64,000 nucleotides of DNA from the NCBI GenBank assembly GCA_023460715.1, contig JAEWPH010000018.1, positions 1 to 64,000 of the forward strand, written 5' to 3'. Of the stretch, positions 9,052 to 17,455 are shown one piece after another. A program made the position numbers and the translations under genes. Under the pieces are notes generated by a model. The model was not told the DNA's origin, ran no database searches, and was given only the letters and a program-made list of their open reading frames with translations. Numbering within the stretch: position 1 is the stretch's first letter; each line of letters starts with the position of its first letter. Source of the stretch: Pseudomonadota bacterium (GTDB taxonomy: Bacteria > Pseudomonadota > Gammaproteobacteria > Burkholderiales > Burkholderiaceae_C).

Positions 9052-10089
9052 ATGCCATTCGCCCCCCTCCATCGCCGCCGCTTCAGCGTGCACGCCGTCC
9101 TTGCCGCCGCGTCCATCGCTGCGCCGGCCGTGCTGCGTGCGCAGGCCGGGGGGCGGGTGCGCATCGCGGTGGGCGGGCAGAGCGCCCTGTACTACCTGCC
9201 GCTCACCATCGCCGACCAGCTCGGATTCTTCCGCAACGAGGGGCTGGAGGTCTCGCTGATCGACCATGCCGGGGGCGCCCTGGCCCTGCAGGCCCTTCAG
9301 GCGGGCAGCGCGGATGTGTGCTGCGGAGCGTACGAGCACACCATCCGCCAGCAGGTGGCCGGGGTGCCGTACCGCAGCCTGGTGCAACTCGGCCGCGCAC
9401 CGCAGTTGGCGCTGGGCGCTTCCACGCGGACATGGCCGGTGCGCAGCGTGTCGGGCTTCAAGGGCATGCGGGTGGGGGTTTCCGCGCCGGGATCGTCCAC
9501 GCACTTCGTCGCGGGCTACTGGCTTGCCCAGGCAGGCACGCCATTGAATGGGGTTTCCTTCATCGGCGTGGGCACGGGGCAAAGCGCCCTGGCCGCGCTG
9601 CGACAGGGCCGCGTGCATGCGCTGTGCCAGTCGGACCCGCTGCTCACCCTGCTGGAGCAGCGCGGCGAGGTGCGCCTGCTGGGCGACCTGCGCAGCCTGA
9701 AGGGCACGCAGGAAGTTTTCGGTGGTGCCATGCCCGGTGCCTGCCTGTACGCGCCCCAAGCCTTCCTGCAGCGCCAGCCCGCGCAGGCGCAGGCGCTGGT
9801 CCACGCCATGGTGCATGCGTTGAAATGGCTGCAGACGGCCGCCCCGGCAGACCTCGTGCGGGCCGTACCCAGCGATTACCTGATGGGCAACCGCGTGGCC
9901 TACCTGGCGGCGTTCGACAAGGTGCGCGAAACGCTGTCGCCGGATGGCCTGATGCCGGTGGACGGCCCCGCCATGGCCTTGCGGGCCGTGGCGCGTCTGC
10001 AGCCGGAACTGGACCCGTCTTCGGTCGACCTGGGCCGCACCTACTCCAACGAGTGGGTCCGCCGCGCCAAGCTCAAGTTCAACCTCTGA
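9052..10089 (+). CDS. ABC transporter periplasmic binding protein, NMT1/SsuA-like
   Basis: 345 residues. A twin-Arg-containing N-terminus (HRRRFSVHAVLAAASIAAPAV) ends at ALRAQA, a signal peptide that could use Tat or Sec. The mature domain begins RVRIAVGGQSALYYLPLTIA, and ADQLGFFRNEGLEV is the typical NMT1/THI5/SsuA opening. The family binds sulfonates, nitrate, pyrimidine precursors or aromatic acids; the ligand cannot be read here. No permease or ATPase gene is adjacent, so it is an orphan component or borrows a transporter. Upstream a CTACGTAG palindrome (8958-8965) precedes a possible promoter. Confidence 0.85.
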   Translation: MPFAPLHRRRFSVHAVLAAASIAAPAVLRAQAGGRVRIAVGGQSALYYLPLTIADQLGFFRNEGLEVSLIDHAGGALALQALQAGSADVCCGAYEHTIRQQVAGVPYRSLVQLGRAPQLALGASTRTWPVRSVSGFKGMRVGVSAPGSSTHFVAGYWLAQAGTPLNGVSFIGVGTGQSALAALRQGRVHALCQSDPLLTLLEQRGEVRLLGDLRSLKGTQEVFGGAMPGACLYAPQAFLQRQPAQAQALVHAMVHALKWLQTAAPADLVRAVPSDYLMGNRVAYLAAFDKVRETLSPDGLMPVDGPAMALRAVARLQPELDPSSVDLGRTYSNEWVRRAKLKFNL

Positions 10090-10285
10090 ACGATGGGGAC
10101 CGGCCCCGCACCCGCTGCTGCTGCGGGGGTGCCGGGGCAGGGCAGGTGCGCGTCTGACACGCGGGCCCGCGCAACGCGGCTAGAGTGCGGGCAGTGGCGG
10201 GCCGGCAGGCCCTGAGCCACCACGAAGGCCAGGCCACCGAGGCCGGCGCCGCTTCGATCCCTGATGTCCTTACCGAGGAAATTCC

Positions 10286-10438
10286 ATGTCGTTCCAACTC
10301 AGCATCGGCCCCCTGGTCTCCCTGATCGCCGGCATCCTGATTCTCATCATGCCCAAGCTGCTCAACGTGATCGTTGCGCTGTACCTGATCGTGATCGGCA
10401 TTCTGGGACTGGTCGGCATGCACAACCTGCGCTTCTGA
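10286..10438 (+). CDS. DUF3096 small membrane protein
   Basis: 50 residues: MSFQLSIGPLVSLIAGILIL followed by IMPKLLN and a second hydrophobic helix (VIVALYLIVIGILGLVG). The IAGILILIMPKLLN core and length match DUF3096 peptides of proteobacteria, which are predicted two-helix inner-membrane proteins of unknown function. An ACCGAGGAAATTCC ribosome-binding region precedes the ATG. It is a monocistronic unit between the orphan binding protein and the convergent mltD gene. Confidence 0.8.
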   Translation: MSFQLSIGPLVSLIAGILILIMPKLLNVIVALYLIVIGILGLVGMHNLRF

Positions 10439-10523
10439 GCCTTGCCCAGGCCGCGGGGCGGCCAGGTGATGGGTCTGCCAGACCGTCTGTCCAGGCGCCG
10501 CCCTGCGGGCGCGCCTGGGCAGG

Positions 10524-12044
10524 TCAGCGCTTCTTGACCTTGGAAGGCGTGCCGCCCTTGCGTGCCGGCTGGGAGCTGGCGGCCGCGGTGCGCTTGACCG
10601 CCTTGGCGGGCGCGCGCGCAGACGATGAGGACGATGCGGCCGCCGCCATGCGCACCGGCAGGTAGACGGTCACCTGCTGGCCGGCCTTGAAGCTCGCGCT
10701 CGACTTCACATCGTTCCAGTTGGCCACGTCGGCCGCCAGCAGCTTGTACTTGCGCGCGATGGTGGCGACCGTGTCGCGCTTGCCGGCCCGCACCGAGGTG
10801 CGGCGCGTGACGATCTCGGGGGTGAAGGCCAGCTGGCCGTTGTCCGCGATCTGGCCTGGCACATCCTGCTGGGTCGTGGTGCTGCGCGGCACCATCAGCG
10901 CGGAGCCGGCCTTGATCATCATCCGGGGCGGAATGCCGTTGATCTTGCGCAGGTCCGCCTCGCTCATGCCCGCGCGCTGCGCTGCAGCGGACACCGTCAT
11001 GTTGGAGGGCACACTCCACACCGTCCAGCTGGCGTACTGGCCTTCCGTGTAGGCCTCCAGGTTCTTGCGGAAGACCTGCGCGTTGTCCCAGGGCAGGAGG
11101 ATGCGCGGCATGCCGGCGGCCAGGATCACGGGGCGGTGCAGCGACGGATTGAGGGCGCGGAAGTCCTGCTCGCGCACGTCGGCCAGCTGGGCGACGAGCG
11201 ACACGTCGATGTCCCGGGTGATTTCCACCGTCTGGAAGTAGGGGTGGTTCTCGATCAGCGGCAGCTCGGTATTGAACGCCTGTGGATTGGCCACGATGTT
11301 CTTCACGGCCTGCAGCTTGGGCACGTACATGCGCGTTTCCGCGGGCATGGTCAGTTCGGTGTAGCTGGTGCCCAGGCCAAGCTTCTGGTTCTTGGCGATG
11401 GCGCGGCCCACGCTGCCTTCGCCCCAGTTGTAGGCGGCCAGTGCCAGGTGCCAGTCGCCGAACATGCCGTACAGCTTCTGCAGGTAGTCCAGCGCGGCGC
11501 GGGTGGAGGCCAGCACGTCGCGGCGGTCGTCGCGGAACGCGTTCTGCTTCAGGTCGAAATAGGTGCCGGTGGCGGGCATGAACTGCCACATGCCCGCGGC
11601 CTTGGCGCTGGAGACGGCCTGCGGGTTGAACGCGCTCTCGATGTAGGGCAGCAGGGCCAGCTCGGTCGGCATGCCGCGCAGCTCCAGTTCCTCGACGATG
11701 TGGAAGAGGTACTTGCTGGAGCGCTCCGTCATGCGCTGGATGTAGTCGGGGCGCGTGGCATACCACTGCTCGCGGTCCTGCACCAGGTCGCCCTGCAGGT
11801 CCGGCATGGCGAAGCCGCGGCGGATGCGCTCCCACAGATCGGCAGGCGCCTGCGTGGCGGCCACGCCGTGGGCGCCCAGGCCGTTGACGGCGGTGATGGG
11901 CTTGAGCGGGCCGTTCGGGTAGACGGCTGCATCCGGCGTGGGGGATGAGGGAGAGGAATTGGCCGACGAGGTGGGGGAACCGGTGGTGGCGCAGCCTGTG
12001 AGCCAGAGCAGGCTGGCGAGGAGCAGGATATGCAGAGGTTTCAT
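10524..12044 (-). CDS. mltD: Membrane-bound lytic murein transglycosylase D
   Basis: 506-residue outer-membrane lipoprotein: signal peptide with lipobox LTGC (Cys18). The SLT lysozyme-like catalytic domain (~110-250) has the ES motif in YIESAFNPQAVSS and the GMWQFMPATG and ALAAYNWGEG blocks. Two LysM-like peptidoglycan-binding repeats lie in the C-terminal half (~340-390 and ~410-465), then a basic Ala/Ser/Lys tail. It cleaves the glycan strand to 1,6-anhydromuramyl products. The ATG overlaps the gloB stop codon by 4 nt (ATGA), so it is translationally coupled to gloB. Confidence 0.95.
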   Translation of the reverse strand: MKPLHILLLASLLWLTGCATTGSPTSSANSSPSSPTPDAAVYPNGPLKPITAVNGLGAHGVAATQAPADLWERIRRGFAMPDLQGDLVQDREQWYATRPDYIQRMTERSSKYLFHIVEELELRGMPTELALLPYIESAFNPQAVSSAKAAGMWQFMPATGTYFDLKQNAFRDDRRDVLASTRAALDYLQKLYGMFGDWHLALAAYNWGEGSVGRAIAKNQKLGLGTSYTELTMPAETRMYVPKLQAVKNIVANPQAFNTELPLIENHPYFQTVEITRDIDVSLVAQLADVREQDFRALNPSLHRPVILAAGMPRILLPWDNAQVFRKNLEAYTEGQYASWTVWSVPSNMTVSAAAQRAGMSEADLRKINGIPPRMMIKAGSALMVPRSTTTQQDVPGQIADNGQLAFTPEIVTRRTSVRAGKRDTVATIARKYKLLAADVANWNDVKSSASFKAGQQVTVYLPVRMAAAASSSSSARAPAKAVKRTAAASSQPARKGGTPSKVKKR

Positions 12045-12817
12045 CGGAACTCGTTCTTCCATTGGCGCAGCGCCGCCAATACGGCCACTGCGTCGTTCGG
12101 GTCGACCTGCGCGTCGAAGCCGTGGGCCGCACGGGCCACTTCGGCAACGCGGGTGCGCAGGAATGGGTTGATGGCACGTTCCGTGTCCATGAGCGACGGC
12201 AACGTGGGACGTGCCTGCTGGCGCAGGGCCTCGCAGGCGCTGGAGTACTGGAGCAGCGCGGCGTTGCGAGGTTCCACGGCGCGCGCAAATTTCAGGTTGG
12301 ACAGGGTGTATTCGTGGGCGCAGCATACCCGTGTGCCGCCAGGCAGGGCCGCCAGCGCGTCGAGCGAGGCCTGCATCTGCGCGGGTGTGCCCTCGAACAG
12401 GCGTCCGCAGCCGCCCGAAAACAGCGTGTCGCCGCAGAACAGCACCGGGGCGCCATCCACGTCGGGGCAGTAGTAGGCGATGTGCCCGCTGGTGTGGCCG
12501 GGCACATCGAGGACCTGCCACTGCAAACCCAAGGCGGTGACCGCGTCGCCCTGCGCCAGCCGGGTGAGGGGCTCGGGCATGCGCTCGTTCGCCGGGCCGT
12601 ACACCTGCGCGCCGGTGGCCTCGCGCAGCGCCTGCACGCCGCCCACGTGATCGCCGTGGTGGTGGGTGACTAGAATCGCCTGCAGTGGCAAACCCGTGCT
12701 GCGCAGCGCGTCCAGCACCGGGGCCGCTTCGCCCGGATCCACCACGAGGGCCTGTCGGCCGTCATGCAGCATCCAGATGTAGTTGTCAGTGAGGGCGGGT
12801 AGCGGCAGCAAGGTCAT
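12041..12817 (-). CDS. gloB: Hydroxyacylglutathione hydrolase (glyoxalase II)
   Basis: 258 residues with the canonical start [17 protein letters not shown]. The metallo-beta-lactamase metal-binding motif is VTHHHGDHVGG (~52-62). Further metal ligands lie in VPGHTSGHIAYY (His) and in LFCGDTLFSGGCGRLFEG (Asp), with CCAHEYTLSNLKFA near the C-terminal glutathione-binding domain. It hydrolyses S-lactoylglutathione to D-lactate in methylglyoxal detoxification. The mltD gene follows with a 4-nt overlap. The start codon itself overlaps the start codon of the divergent methyltransferase gene. Confidence 0.97.
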   Translation of the reverse strand: MTLLPLPALTDNYIWMLHDGRQALVVDPGEAAPVLDALRSTGLPLQAILVTHHHGDHVGGVQALREATGAQVYGPANERMPEPLTRLAQGDAVTALGLQWQVLDVPGHTSGHIAYYCPDVDGAPVLFCGDTLFSGGCGRLFEGTPAQMQASLDALAALPGGTRVCCAHEYTLSNLKFARAVEPRNAALLQYSSACEALRQQARPTLPSLMDTERAINPFLRTRVAEVARAAHGFDAQVDPNDAVAVLAALRQWKNEFR

Positions 12818-13631
12818 GAGCGACGAAATTATAGGTTTGCACCACTGGTTTGACTCGCCCCCGGGGCGCTACCTGCTCGCCTGGGAGCAGGAGCGCTATG
12901 ACGAGCTGGTGGCCGACCTGTTCGGCTACCACGCGCTGCAGGTCGGCATGCCGGGACTGCAGGGCCTGCGCGCCAACCGCATGCCGCACCGCTGGCTGGC
13001 CGTGGGCCCCGACGAGGCTTTGCTGATGACGGGGCAGGGCGCGCAGGCGTCGGCACAGACGCCTGCCGGCGCCGCCCCGGCGCTGATGGCCGACCCGGTC
13101 GCACTGCCTTTTGCCGACGCCAGCCTGGACCTGGTCCTGCTGCCCCATGCACTGGAGCTGAGCGTGGACCCGCACGTCGCCTTGCGCGAGGTGGAGCGCG
13201 TGCTGGTGCCCGAGGGCAAGGTCGTGATCAGCGGCCTCAACCCCTTGAGCCTGTGGGGTCTGCGCCAGCGGCGCGAGCGCCTGTACCAGCGCGTGGGCGC
13301 CGGCGGCTCGCTGTACCTTCCGGACGTGGGCGAGTTCATCGCGCCCGGCCGCATGCGCGACTGGCTGCGGCTGCTGAGCTTCGAGGTGGAGACGGTGAGC
13401 TTCGGCTGCTACCGGCCTGCCGTGCGGCAGGCGCGCTGGCTCGAATCCTTTCAATGGATGGATGCGCTCGGTGCCCGCTGGTGGCCCATACTCGGGGCCG
13501 CCTACATGGTGGTGGCCGTCAAGCGCGTGCACGGCATGCGGCTGTTGACGCCGGCCTGGCGCAAGGCGCCTCAGATGGCCGCCGCCCCGGTGCCGGTGGC
13601 GCGCCGTGATGCCGCGCCGCGCAAGCGCTGA
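12816..13631 (+). CDS. Class I SAM-dependent methyltransferase, Methyltransf_11-like
   Basis: 271 residues from ATG 12816 ([12 protein letters not shown]); the frame is open for 11 more codons but those lie in gloB. The N-terminal region holds [26 protein letters not shown]. Motifs [23 protein letters not shown] and [21 protein letters not shown] are the post-I and III/IV blocks of Rossmann methyltransferases. The classical GxGxG motif I is not evident, which is common in this subfamily. The substrate is unknown. The gene is followed 77 nt later by rnhA, an association I have seen in related genomes. Confidence 0.8.
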   Translation: MSDEIIGLHHWFDSPPGRYLLAWEQERYDELVADLFGYHALQVGMPGLQGLRANRMPHRWLAVGPDEALLMTGQGAQASAQTPAGAAPALMADPVALPFADASLDLVLLPHALELSVDPHVALREVERVLVPEGKVVISGLNPLSLWGLRQRRERLYQRVGAGGSLYLPDVGEFIAPGRMRDWLRLLSFEVETVSFGCYRPAVRQARWLESFQWMDALGARWWPILGAAYMVVAVKRVHGMRLLTPAWRKAPQMAAAPVPVARRDAAPRKR

Positions 13632-13708
13632 GCCGCTCAGGCGCCGATTTTTCTTTTCTTTTCTTTCGTTTTTGCTGTTGTCGTGCCGACGTTTTCTGGG
13701 AGCGCTTT

Positions 13709-14164
13709 TTGAATCAGGTTGTGATCTATACCGATGGGGCTTGCAAGGGCAATCCGGGGCCTGGTGGTTGGGGGGTGGTGTTGCGCTCGGGCGCGCTGGA
13801 AAAGGAACTGTTCGGCGGTGAACTCGGTACCACCAACAACCGCATGGAGCTGCTGGCGGTGATCGAGGGCCTGGCCGCGCTCAAGCGCCCCTGCACGGTG
13901 ACCCTGTTCCTGGACAGCCAGTACGTGCGCAAGGGCATTACCGAATGGATCCACAGCTGGAAGAAGAAGGGCTGGCGCACCGCCGCCGGCCAGCCGGTGA
14001 AGAACGTGGAGCTGTGGAAACGGCTGGACGAACTGGTCACCACCTCGGGCCATGTGATCGACTGGCGCTGGGTGAAGGGCCATGCGGGCGACCCGGGCAA
14101 CGAGCGGGCGGACGCGCTGGCCAACAAGGGCGTGGACAAGGTGCTGGGCCGCGCCACGGCGTGA
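13709..14164 (+). CDS. rnhA: Ribonuclease HI
   Basis: 151 residues with all four catalytic acidic positions: [17 protein letters not shown] (Asp), [10 protein letters not shown] (Glu), [12 protein letters not shown] (Asp) and ADALANKG (Asp), plus the WVKGHAG handle/His loop. It removes RNA from RNA-DNA hybrids. The start is TTG at 13709: the family N-terminus begins two residues before VVIYTDG, and a GGGAG ribosome-binding site sits 6 nt upstream (13698-13702). No ATG or GTG suits better. The leader is a striking T/C-rich tract (about 13648-13675). Confidence 0.95.
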   Translation: MNQVVIYTDGACKGNPGPGGWGVVLRSGALEKELFGGELGTTNNRMELLAVIEGLAALKRPCTVTLFLDSQYVRKGITEWIHSWKKKGWRTAAGQPVKNVELWKRLDELVTTSGHVIDWRWVKGHAGDPGNERADALANKGVDKVLGRATA

Positions 14165-14350
14165 GAGAGCGGTCGCTTCGTGTGAGGCCCGCGCGGCTTC
14201 CCTGCTCGCGCCCACGGTGCACAGCGGACAGGGGCGCGCAGCGCTCGCTGCGTGGCGGCCTTTGCTGGGGCTGCCCCTGACTTGGGCAACGGGGCCCGAC
14301 AGGCGATGAGGATGTGCGAGCCCCCAAGATCCGCAGGGCCTCGCGCAGAT

Positions 14351-14683
14351 TCAGGCTGCGGCCGTGATGCCCTGAACCGCCTCGTGGATGCTCTGCGCAT
14401 CGCTCGGCCGCACGAGGCGCGCAACCTCCTGGCCATCGCGCAGGAACACCAGCGTGGGCCAGAGCTTCACGCCATAGCTGCGCCCCAGTCGCTGGCCGGG
14501 ACCATCTTCCACCTTGACGTGCGCGACCTCGTTGCGGTCCTCCAGGGCCTGCTCGATCAGGGGCTGGGCACGCTGGCAGAAACCGCACCACGGGGTGCCG
14601 AACTCCAGCACGGTCGCGCCCGGCAGGCGGTCGACGTCTTCGCGGGCCGGGGGCTGGGCGAGGTGGCGGGATGCATAGGTCAC
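14351..14683 (-). CDS. Thioredoxin-family protein
   Basis: 110 residues with a thioredoxin fold: VLEFGTPWCGFCQRAQPLIEQAL contains the redox-active WCGFC motif (~32-36), and YGVKLWPTLVFLRDGQEVARL contains the cis-Pro (WPT). The active site differs from the standard WCGPC of TrxA, so it is a thioredoxin-like protein rather than the main thioredoxin. No signal peptide is seen, so it is cytoplasmic. It is convergent with rnhA across a 186-nt spacer whose CTCGCTGCGTGGCGG segment resembles the family B repeat. Confidence 0.85.
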   Translation of the reverse strand: MTYASRHLAQPPAREDVDRLPGATVLEFGTPWCGFCQRAQPLIEQALEDRNEVAHVKVEDGPGQRLGRSYGVKLWPTLVFLRDGQEVARLVRPSDAQSIHEAVQGITAAA

Positions 14684-14713
14684 GGGGCTCTCCTGTCGGC
14701 TGCCAGCGTGCAG

Positions 14714-14822
14714 GATGCTTCAAAAAGAAGAGCTGCTTGCGCTTGTTGGTAAAGGAACTTGAATGGTTTTTGCATTGAAACCATTGCTACGGAAGCGCAT
14801 GCAACTATTGAAAGAAGAGCAT
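14714..14822. repeat. Dispersed intergenic repeat, family A
   Basis: AT-rich segment with the family signature AGAGCTGCTTGCGCTTGTTGG near one end and GAAGCGCATGCAACTATTGA near the other, forming imperfect inverted arms around an AT-rich centre. It lies upstream of the thioredoxin gene and downstream of moeA, both on the minus strand. No coding potential is seen. Confidence 0.65.
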
Positions 14823-14874
14823 GCCGCGCTGCCGTTGGACCATCAGCTTACGGGGCCGTGCCGGCGCGGCATTG

Positions 14875-16188
14875 TCAGACTGCGCCTTCAAACATCAGCA
14901 CATCGACCGGCTCGCCCGCGGCCACGTCCCCGCGGCCGTGCGGCAGCACGATCAGTCCGTTGGCCTGCACCATGGAGCTGAGCATGCCGGAGCCCTGGTT
15001 GCCGGTGGTGCGCACCTGCAGCGTGCCGTCGGCCGCCGTGCTCACCCAGCCGCGCTGGTACTCCGTGCGGCCGGGGCGCTTGCGCAGCGGTGTGGCGCAG
15101 ACGGCGCGCAGCAGCGGCGGCGGGCTCTGGCGGCTGCCCATCATGCGCAGCAGCGCGGGCCGCACGAAGGCGAGGAAGGTCACCATCACCGCGACGGGGT
15201 TGCCCGGCAGGCCGAACAGCACGGCGCTGCCGGCGTTGGGGCCTGTGCCAGCAGTCGGGGCCGACGCCGTACCCCGCGCGATACGGCCCACGGCCATAGG
15301 CCGGCCCGGGCGCATGGCGATGCGCCAGAAGGCCACGTCGCCCAGTTCCTGCATCATGCCGCGCGTGTGGTCGGCGTCGCCCATGCTGACGCCGCCGCTG
15401 GTGACGATGGCGTCCGCCTGTTGCGCCGCCGTGCGGAAGGCGGCCGACAGGGCCTGCGGGTCGTCGGGCACCACGCCCAGGTCCACCACCTCCACGCCCA
15501 GCCGCGTCAGCAGGCCGAAGAGGGTGTAGCGGTTGCTGTCGTACACGGCACCTTCGCGCGGGGGCTCGCCCAGGCCCAGCAGCTCATCGCCGGTGGAGAA
15601 GTAGGCCACCCGCAGGCGCCGCACCACGGGCACGCGCGGCAGGCCCAGGCTGGCGAGCAATCCGAGCGCCGCGGGGGTGAGCGGCGTGCCCTGTGCCAGG
15701 GCCACGCGGCCCTGCATCAGGTCTTCGCCGCGCAGCCGGCGGTTGGCGCCGGGGCGCAGCGCGTCGGCGGCGACGTGCACCGTGTCGCCCGCCACCGAGG
15801 TGTGTTCGATCGGCACCACCGTGTCCAGGCCCTCGGGCATGACGGCGCCGGTCATGATGCGCACGCAGCTGCCGGCGGGCACGGCGCCGTGGCGCGACTG
15901 TCCGGCCAGCGCGGTGCCCACGCAGCGCAGCACCAGCGGCTGGCCGGGCTGCAGCAGCGCCCCGTCGAAGGCGTAGCCGTCCATGGCGGAGTTGTCGTGC
16001 GGCGGCACGCTGACGGGCGAGACCACGTCCTGCGCCAGGACGCGGCCCAGGGCGGCCGCCAGGGCCAGGTCTTCGCTCTCGGCCAAGGGCTCGACCAGGC
16101 GTTCGAGGAAGGCGCCGACGGCGTCCGCGGGCAGATCGCCCGGGTCGTAGCCCGGCAGGTCGGCGGCGATCTGGGCGGTGGTGGTCAT
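14875..16188 (-). CDS. moeA: Molybdopterin molybdenumtransferase
   Basis: 437 residues from the ATG at 16188, which overlaps the GNAT stop by 4 nt; an in-frame ATG at 16200 is the alternative. Conserved MoeA stretches are PPHDNSAMDGYAF (~60), RIMTGAVMPEGLDTVVPIEH, TGDELLGLGE, the VTSGGVSMGDAD active-site loop with GMMQELG, and GLPGNPVAVMVTF near the C-terminal domain. It inserts molybdate into adenylylated molybdopterin. Last gene of the moaA-mobA-GNAT-moeA operon. Confidence 0.96.
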   Translation of the reverse strand: MTTTAQIAADLPGYDPGDLPADAVGAFLERLVEPLAESEDLALAAALGRVLAQDVVSPVSVPPHDNSAMDGYAFDGALLQPGQPLVLRCVGTALAGQSRHGAVPAGSCVRIMTGAVMPEGLDTVVPIEHTSVAGDTVHVAADALRPGANRRLRGEDLMQGRVALAQGTPLTPAALGLLASLGLPRVPVVRRLRVAYFSTGDELLGLGEPPREGAVYDSNRYTLFGLLTRLGVEVVDLGVVPDDPQALSAAFRTAAQQADAIVTSGGVSMGDADHTRGMMQELGDVAFWRIAMRPGRPMAVGRIARGTASAPTAGTGPNAGSAVLFGLPGNPVAVMVTFLAFVRPALLRMMGSRQSPPPLLRAVCATPLRKRPGRTEYQRGWVSTAADGTLQVRTTGNQGSGMLSSMVQANGLIVLPHGRGDVAAGEPVDVLMFEGAV

Positions 16189-16763
16189 GCAGGTGTCCAT
16201 AGCGGAGAAGAGGGAAGCAGCCGCACCATGTGCAGCTTGTCATGGCCGGTGCCGGCCACCACGATGGCCCGCGGCAGCAGCCCGTAGGCGCGGAAGCCCG
16301 CGCGTTCGTACAGCCGCACGGCATGGGCATTGCCGGCCGTCACGGTGAGTGTGAGCTGTTCCAGGCCGGGCATCTCGGCGGCCCGGGCGATGCAGGCCTC
16401 CAGCAGCAGCCGGCCCACGCCGCAGCGTTGCGCGTGCGCGGCCACCATCATGGCCACGACCTGGGCACCGTGGCGCTGCTGCAGGCGCTCTTCGCGCTCG
16501 CAGCCGAGGCCGCCCACCAGTTGCCCGGCGGCATCGAAGGCGCCCAGGAAGAAGCCGTGCGCGGCCGGTGCGCCCAGCCGCTCGGCGTAGGAGGCGGCGG
16601 GCCGCTGCACGGCCGTGGCGTAGTCGGATGTGAAGGCCTCGGGAAAGCGGCGCAGGGCCTCGTCACGCAGCGGCTTGTAGGCCGGTGCGTCCGCGGCGGT
16701 GAGCATGGCGATGCGCACAGGCGGCTGCAGCGGGGCGGGGGCGTCGGGGGCGGGCGGGGTCAT
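16185..16763 (-). CDS. GNAT-family N-acetyltransferase
   Basis: 192 residues starting [11 protein letters not shown]. The acetyl-CoA binding motif A lies at ~115-135 (VVAMMVAAHAQRCGVGRLLL, with R/Q-x-x-G-x-G/A as QRCGVG), followed by LEQLTLTVTAGNAHAVRLYERAGF (motif B). The acceptor substrate is not predictable. It overlaps mobA (start) and moeA (end) by 4 nt each, so it is an integral part of a molybdenum-cofactor operon although no acetyltransferase is known in that pathway. Confidence 0.85.
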   Translation of the reverse strand: MTPPAPDAPAPLQPPVRIAMLTAADAPAYKPLRDEALRRFPEAFTSDYATAVQRPAASYAERLGAPAAHGFFLGAFDAAGQLVGGLGCEREERLQQRHGAQVVAMMVAAHAQRCGVGRLLLEACIARAAEMPGLEQLTLTVTAGNAHAVRLYERAGFRAYGLLPRAIVVAGTGHDKLHMVRLLPSSPLWTPA

Positions 16764-17455
16764 GCGGGGCGGGCGTGTTCCAGGGCCTGCAGCTCGGCCA
16801 GGGTGTTGGCGTTGGCGAAGGCCTGCAGATCGTCGCCGGGCCGGTCGAAGGCGGCCACTGCGCACGGATGGCGGGCCAGCCAGGCGCCGATCTTGCGGCC
16901 GCCGCCGTCCAGGTAGCGGGCCAGGTCAGTCTGCAGCGTGGCGCGCAGCAGGCAGAACACCGGCTGGCGCCGCAGCACGGTGGCGCCCGTGGCGGCATCG
17001 GATTCGGGCGCCGAGGCGATGGCCAGCGCGGTGCCTGCGGCCTGCGCGGCCTGGGCCAGGCGCTCGGCCAGGTCGGGCGGGAACAAGGGCGTGTCGCAAG
17101 GGACGGTCAACAGCCAGCCGGTGCTGCAGTGCTGCAAGCCGGCGAGGAAGCCGGCCAGCGGACCCGCGAAATCCGCCATGCCGTCCGCCAGCACCGGTGC
17201 ACCCCAAACGGCATAGTCCTTCGCGTTGCGGTTGGCGCTCAGCAACACCGCGCCGACCTGCGGTTGCAGGCGGTGCAGCGCGTGCCGCGCCAGGGGCGTG
17301 CCGTGGAAGGTCTGCAAGCCCTTGTCGACGCCGCCCATGCGGCTGCCCTGGCCGCCGGCCAGCACCAGGCCGGTGATGTCGTGCAGGGCGATCAAGGCGT
17401 TCTGGGCGGAGCCGGCGGGGCCCGTTCGCCGCGCCGGGGCAGCGGGGTCAGCCAC
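16760..17455 (-). CDS. mobA: Molybdenum cofactor guanylyltransferase
   Basis: 231 residues from a GTG at 17455 that overlaps the end of moaA by 8 nt. The nucleotidyltransferase signature [18 protein letters not shown] (~30-47) binds GTP. A second conserved segment, [19 protein letters not shown], is followed by [15 protein letters not shown], whose Asp is the metal ligand. It joins GMP to Mo-molybdopterin to form the MGD cofactor of DMSO-reductase-type enzymes, implying the genome encodes such enzymes elsewhere. A shorter start just before ITGLVLAGG is possible. Confidence 0.95.
   Translation of the reverse strand: MADPAAPARRTGPAGSAQNALIALHDITGLVLAGGQGSRMGGVDKGLQTFHGTPLARHALHRLQPQVGAVLLSANRNAKDYAVWGAPVLADGMADFAGPLAGFLAGLQHCSTGWLLTVPCDTPLFPPDLAERLAQAAQAAGTALAIASAPESDAATGATVLRRQPVFCLLRATLQTDLARYLDGGGRKIGAWLARHPCAVAAFDRPGDDLQAFANANTLAELQALEHARPA

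Noticed and set aside
14821..16287. A 488-codon plus-strand frame opposite moeA
   Set aside because: Antisense to a well-supported gene; composition is that of a shadow frame.
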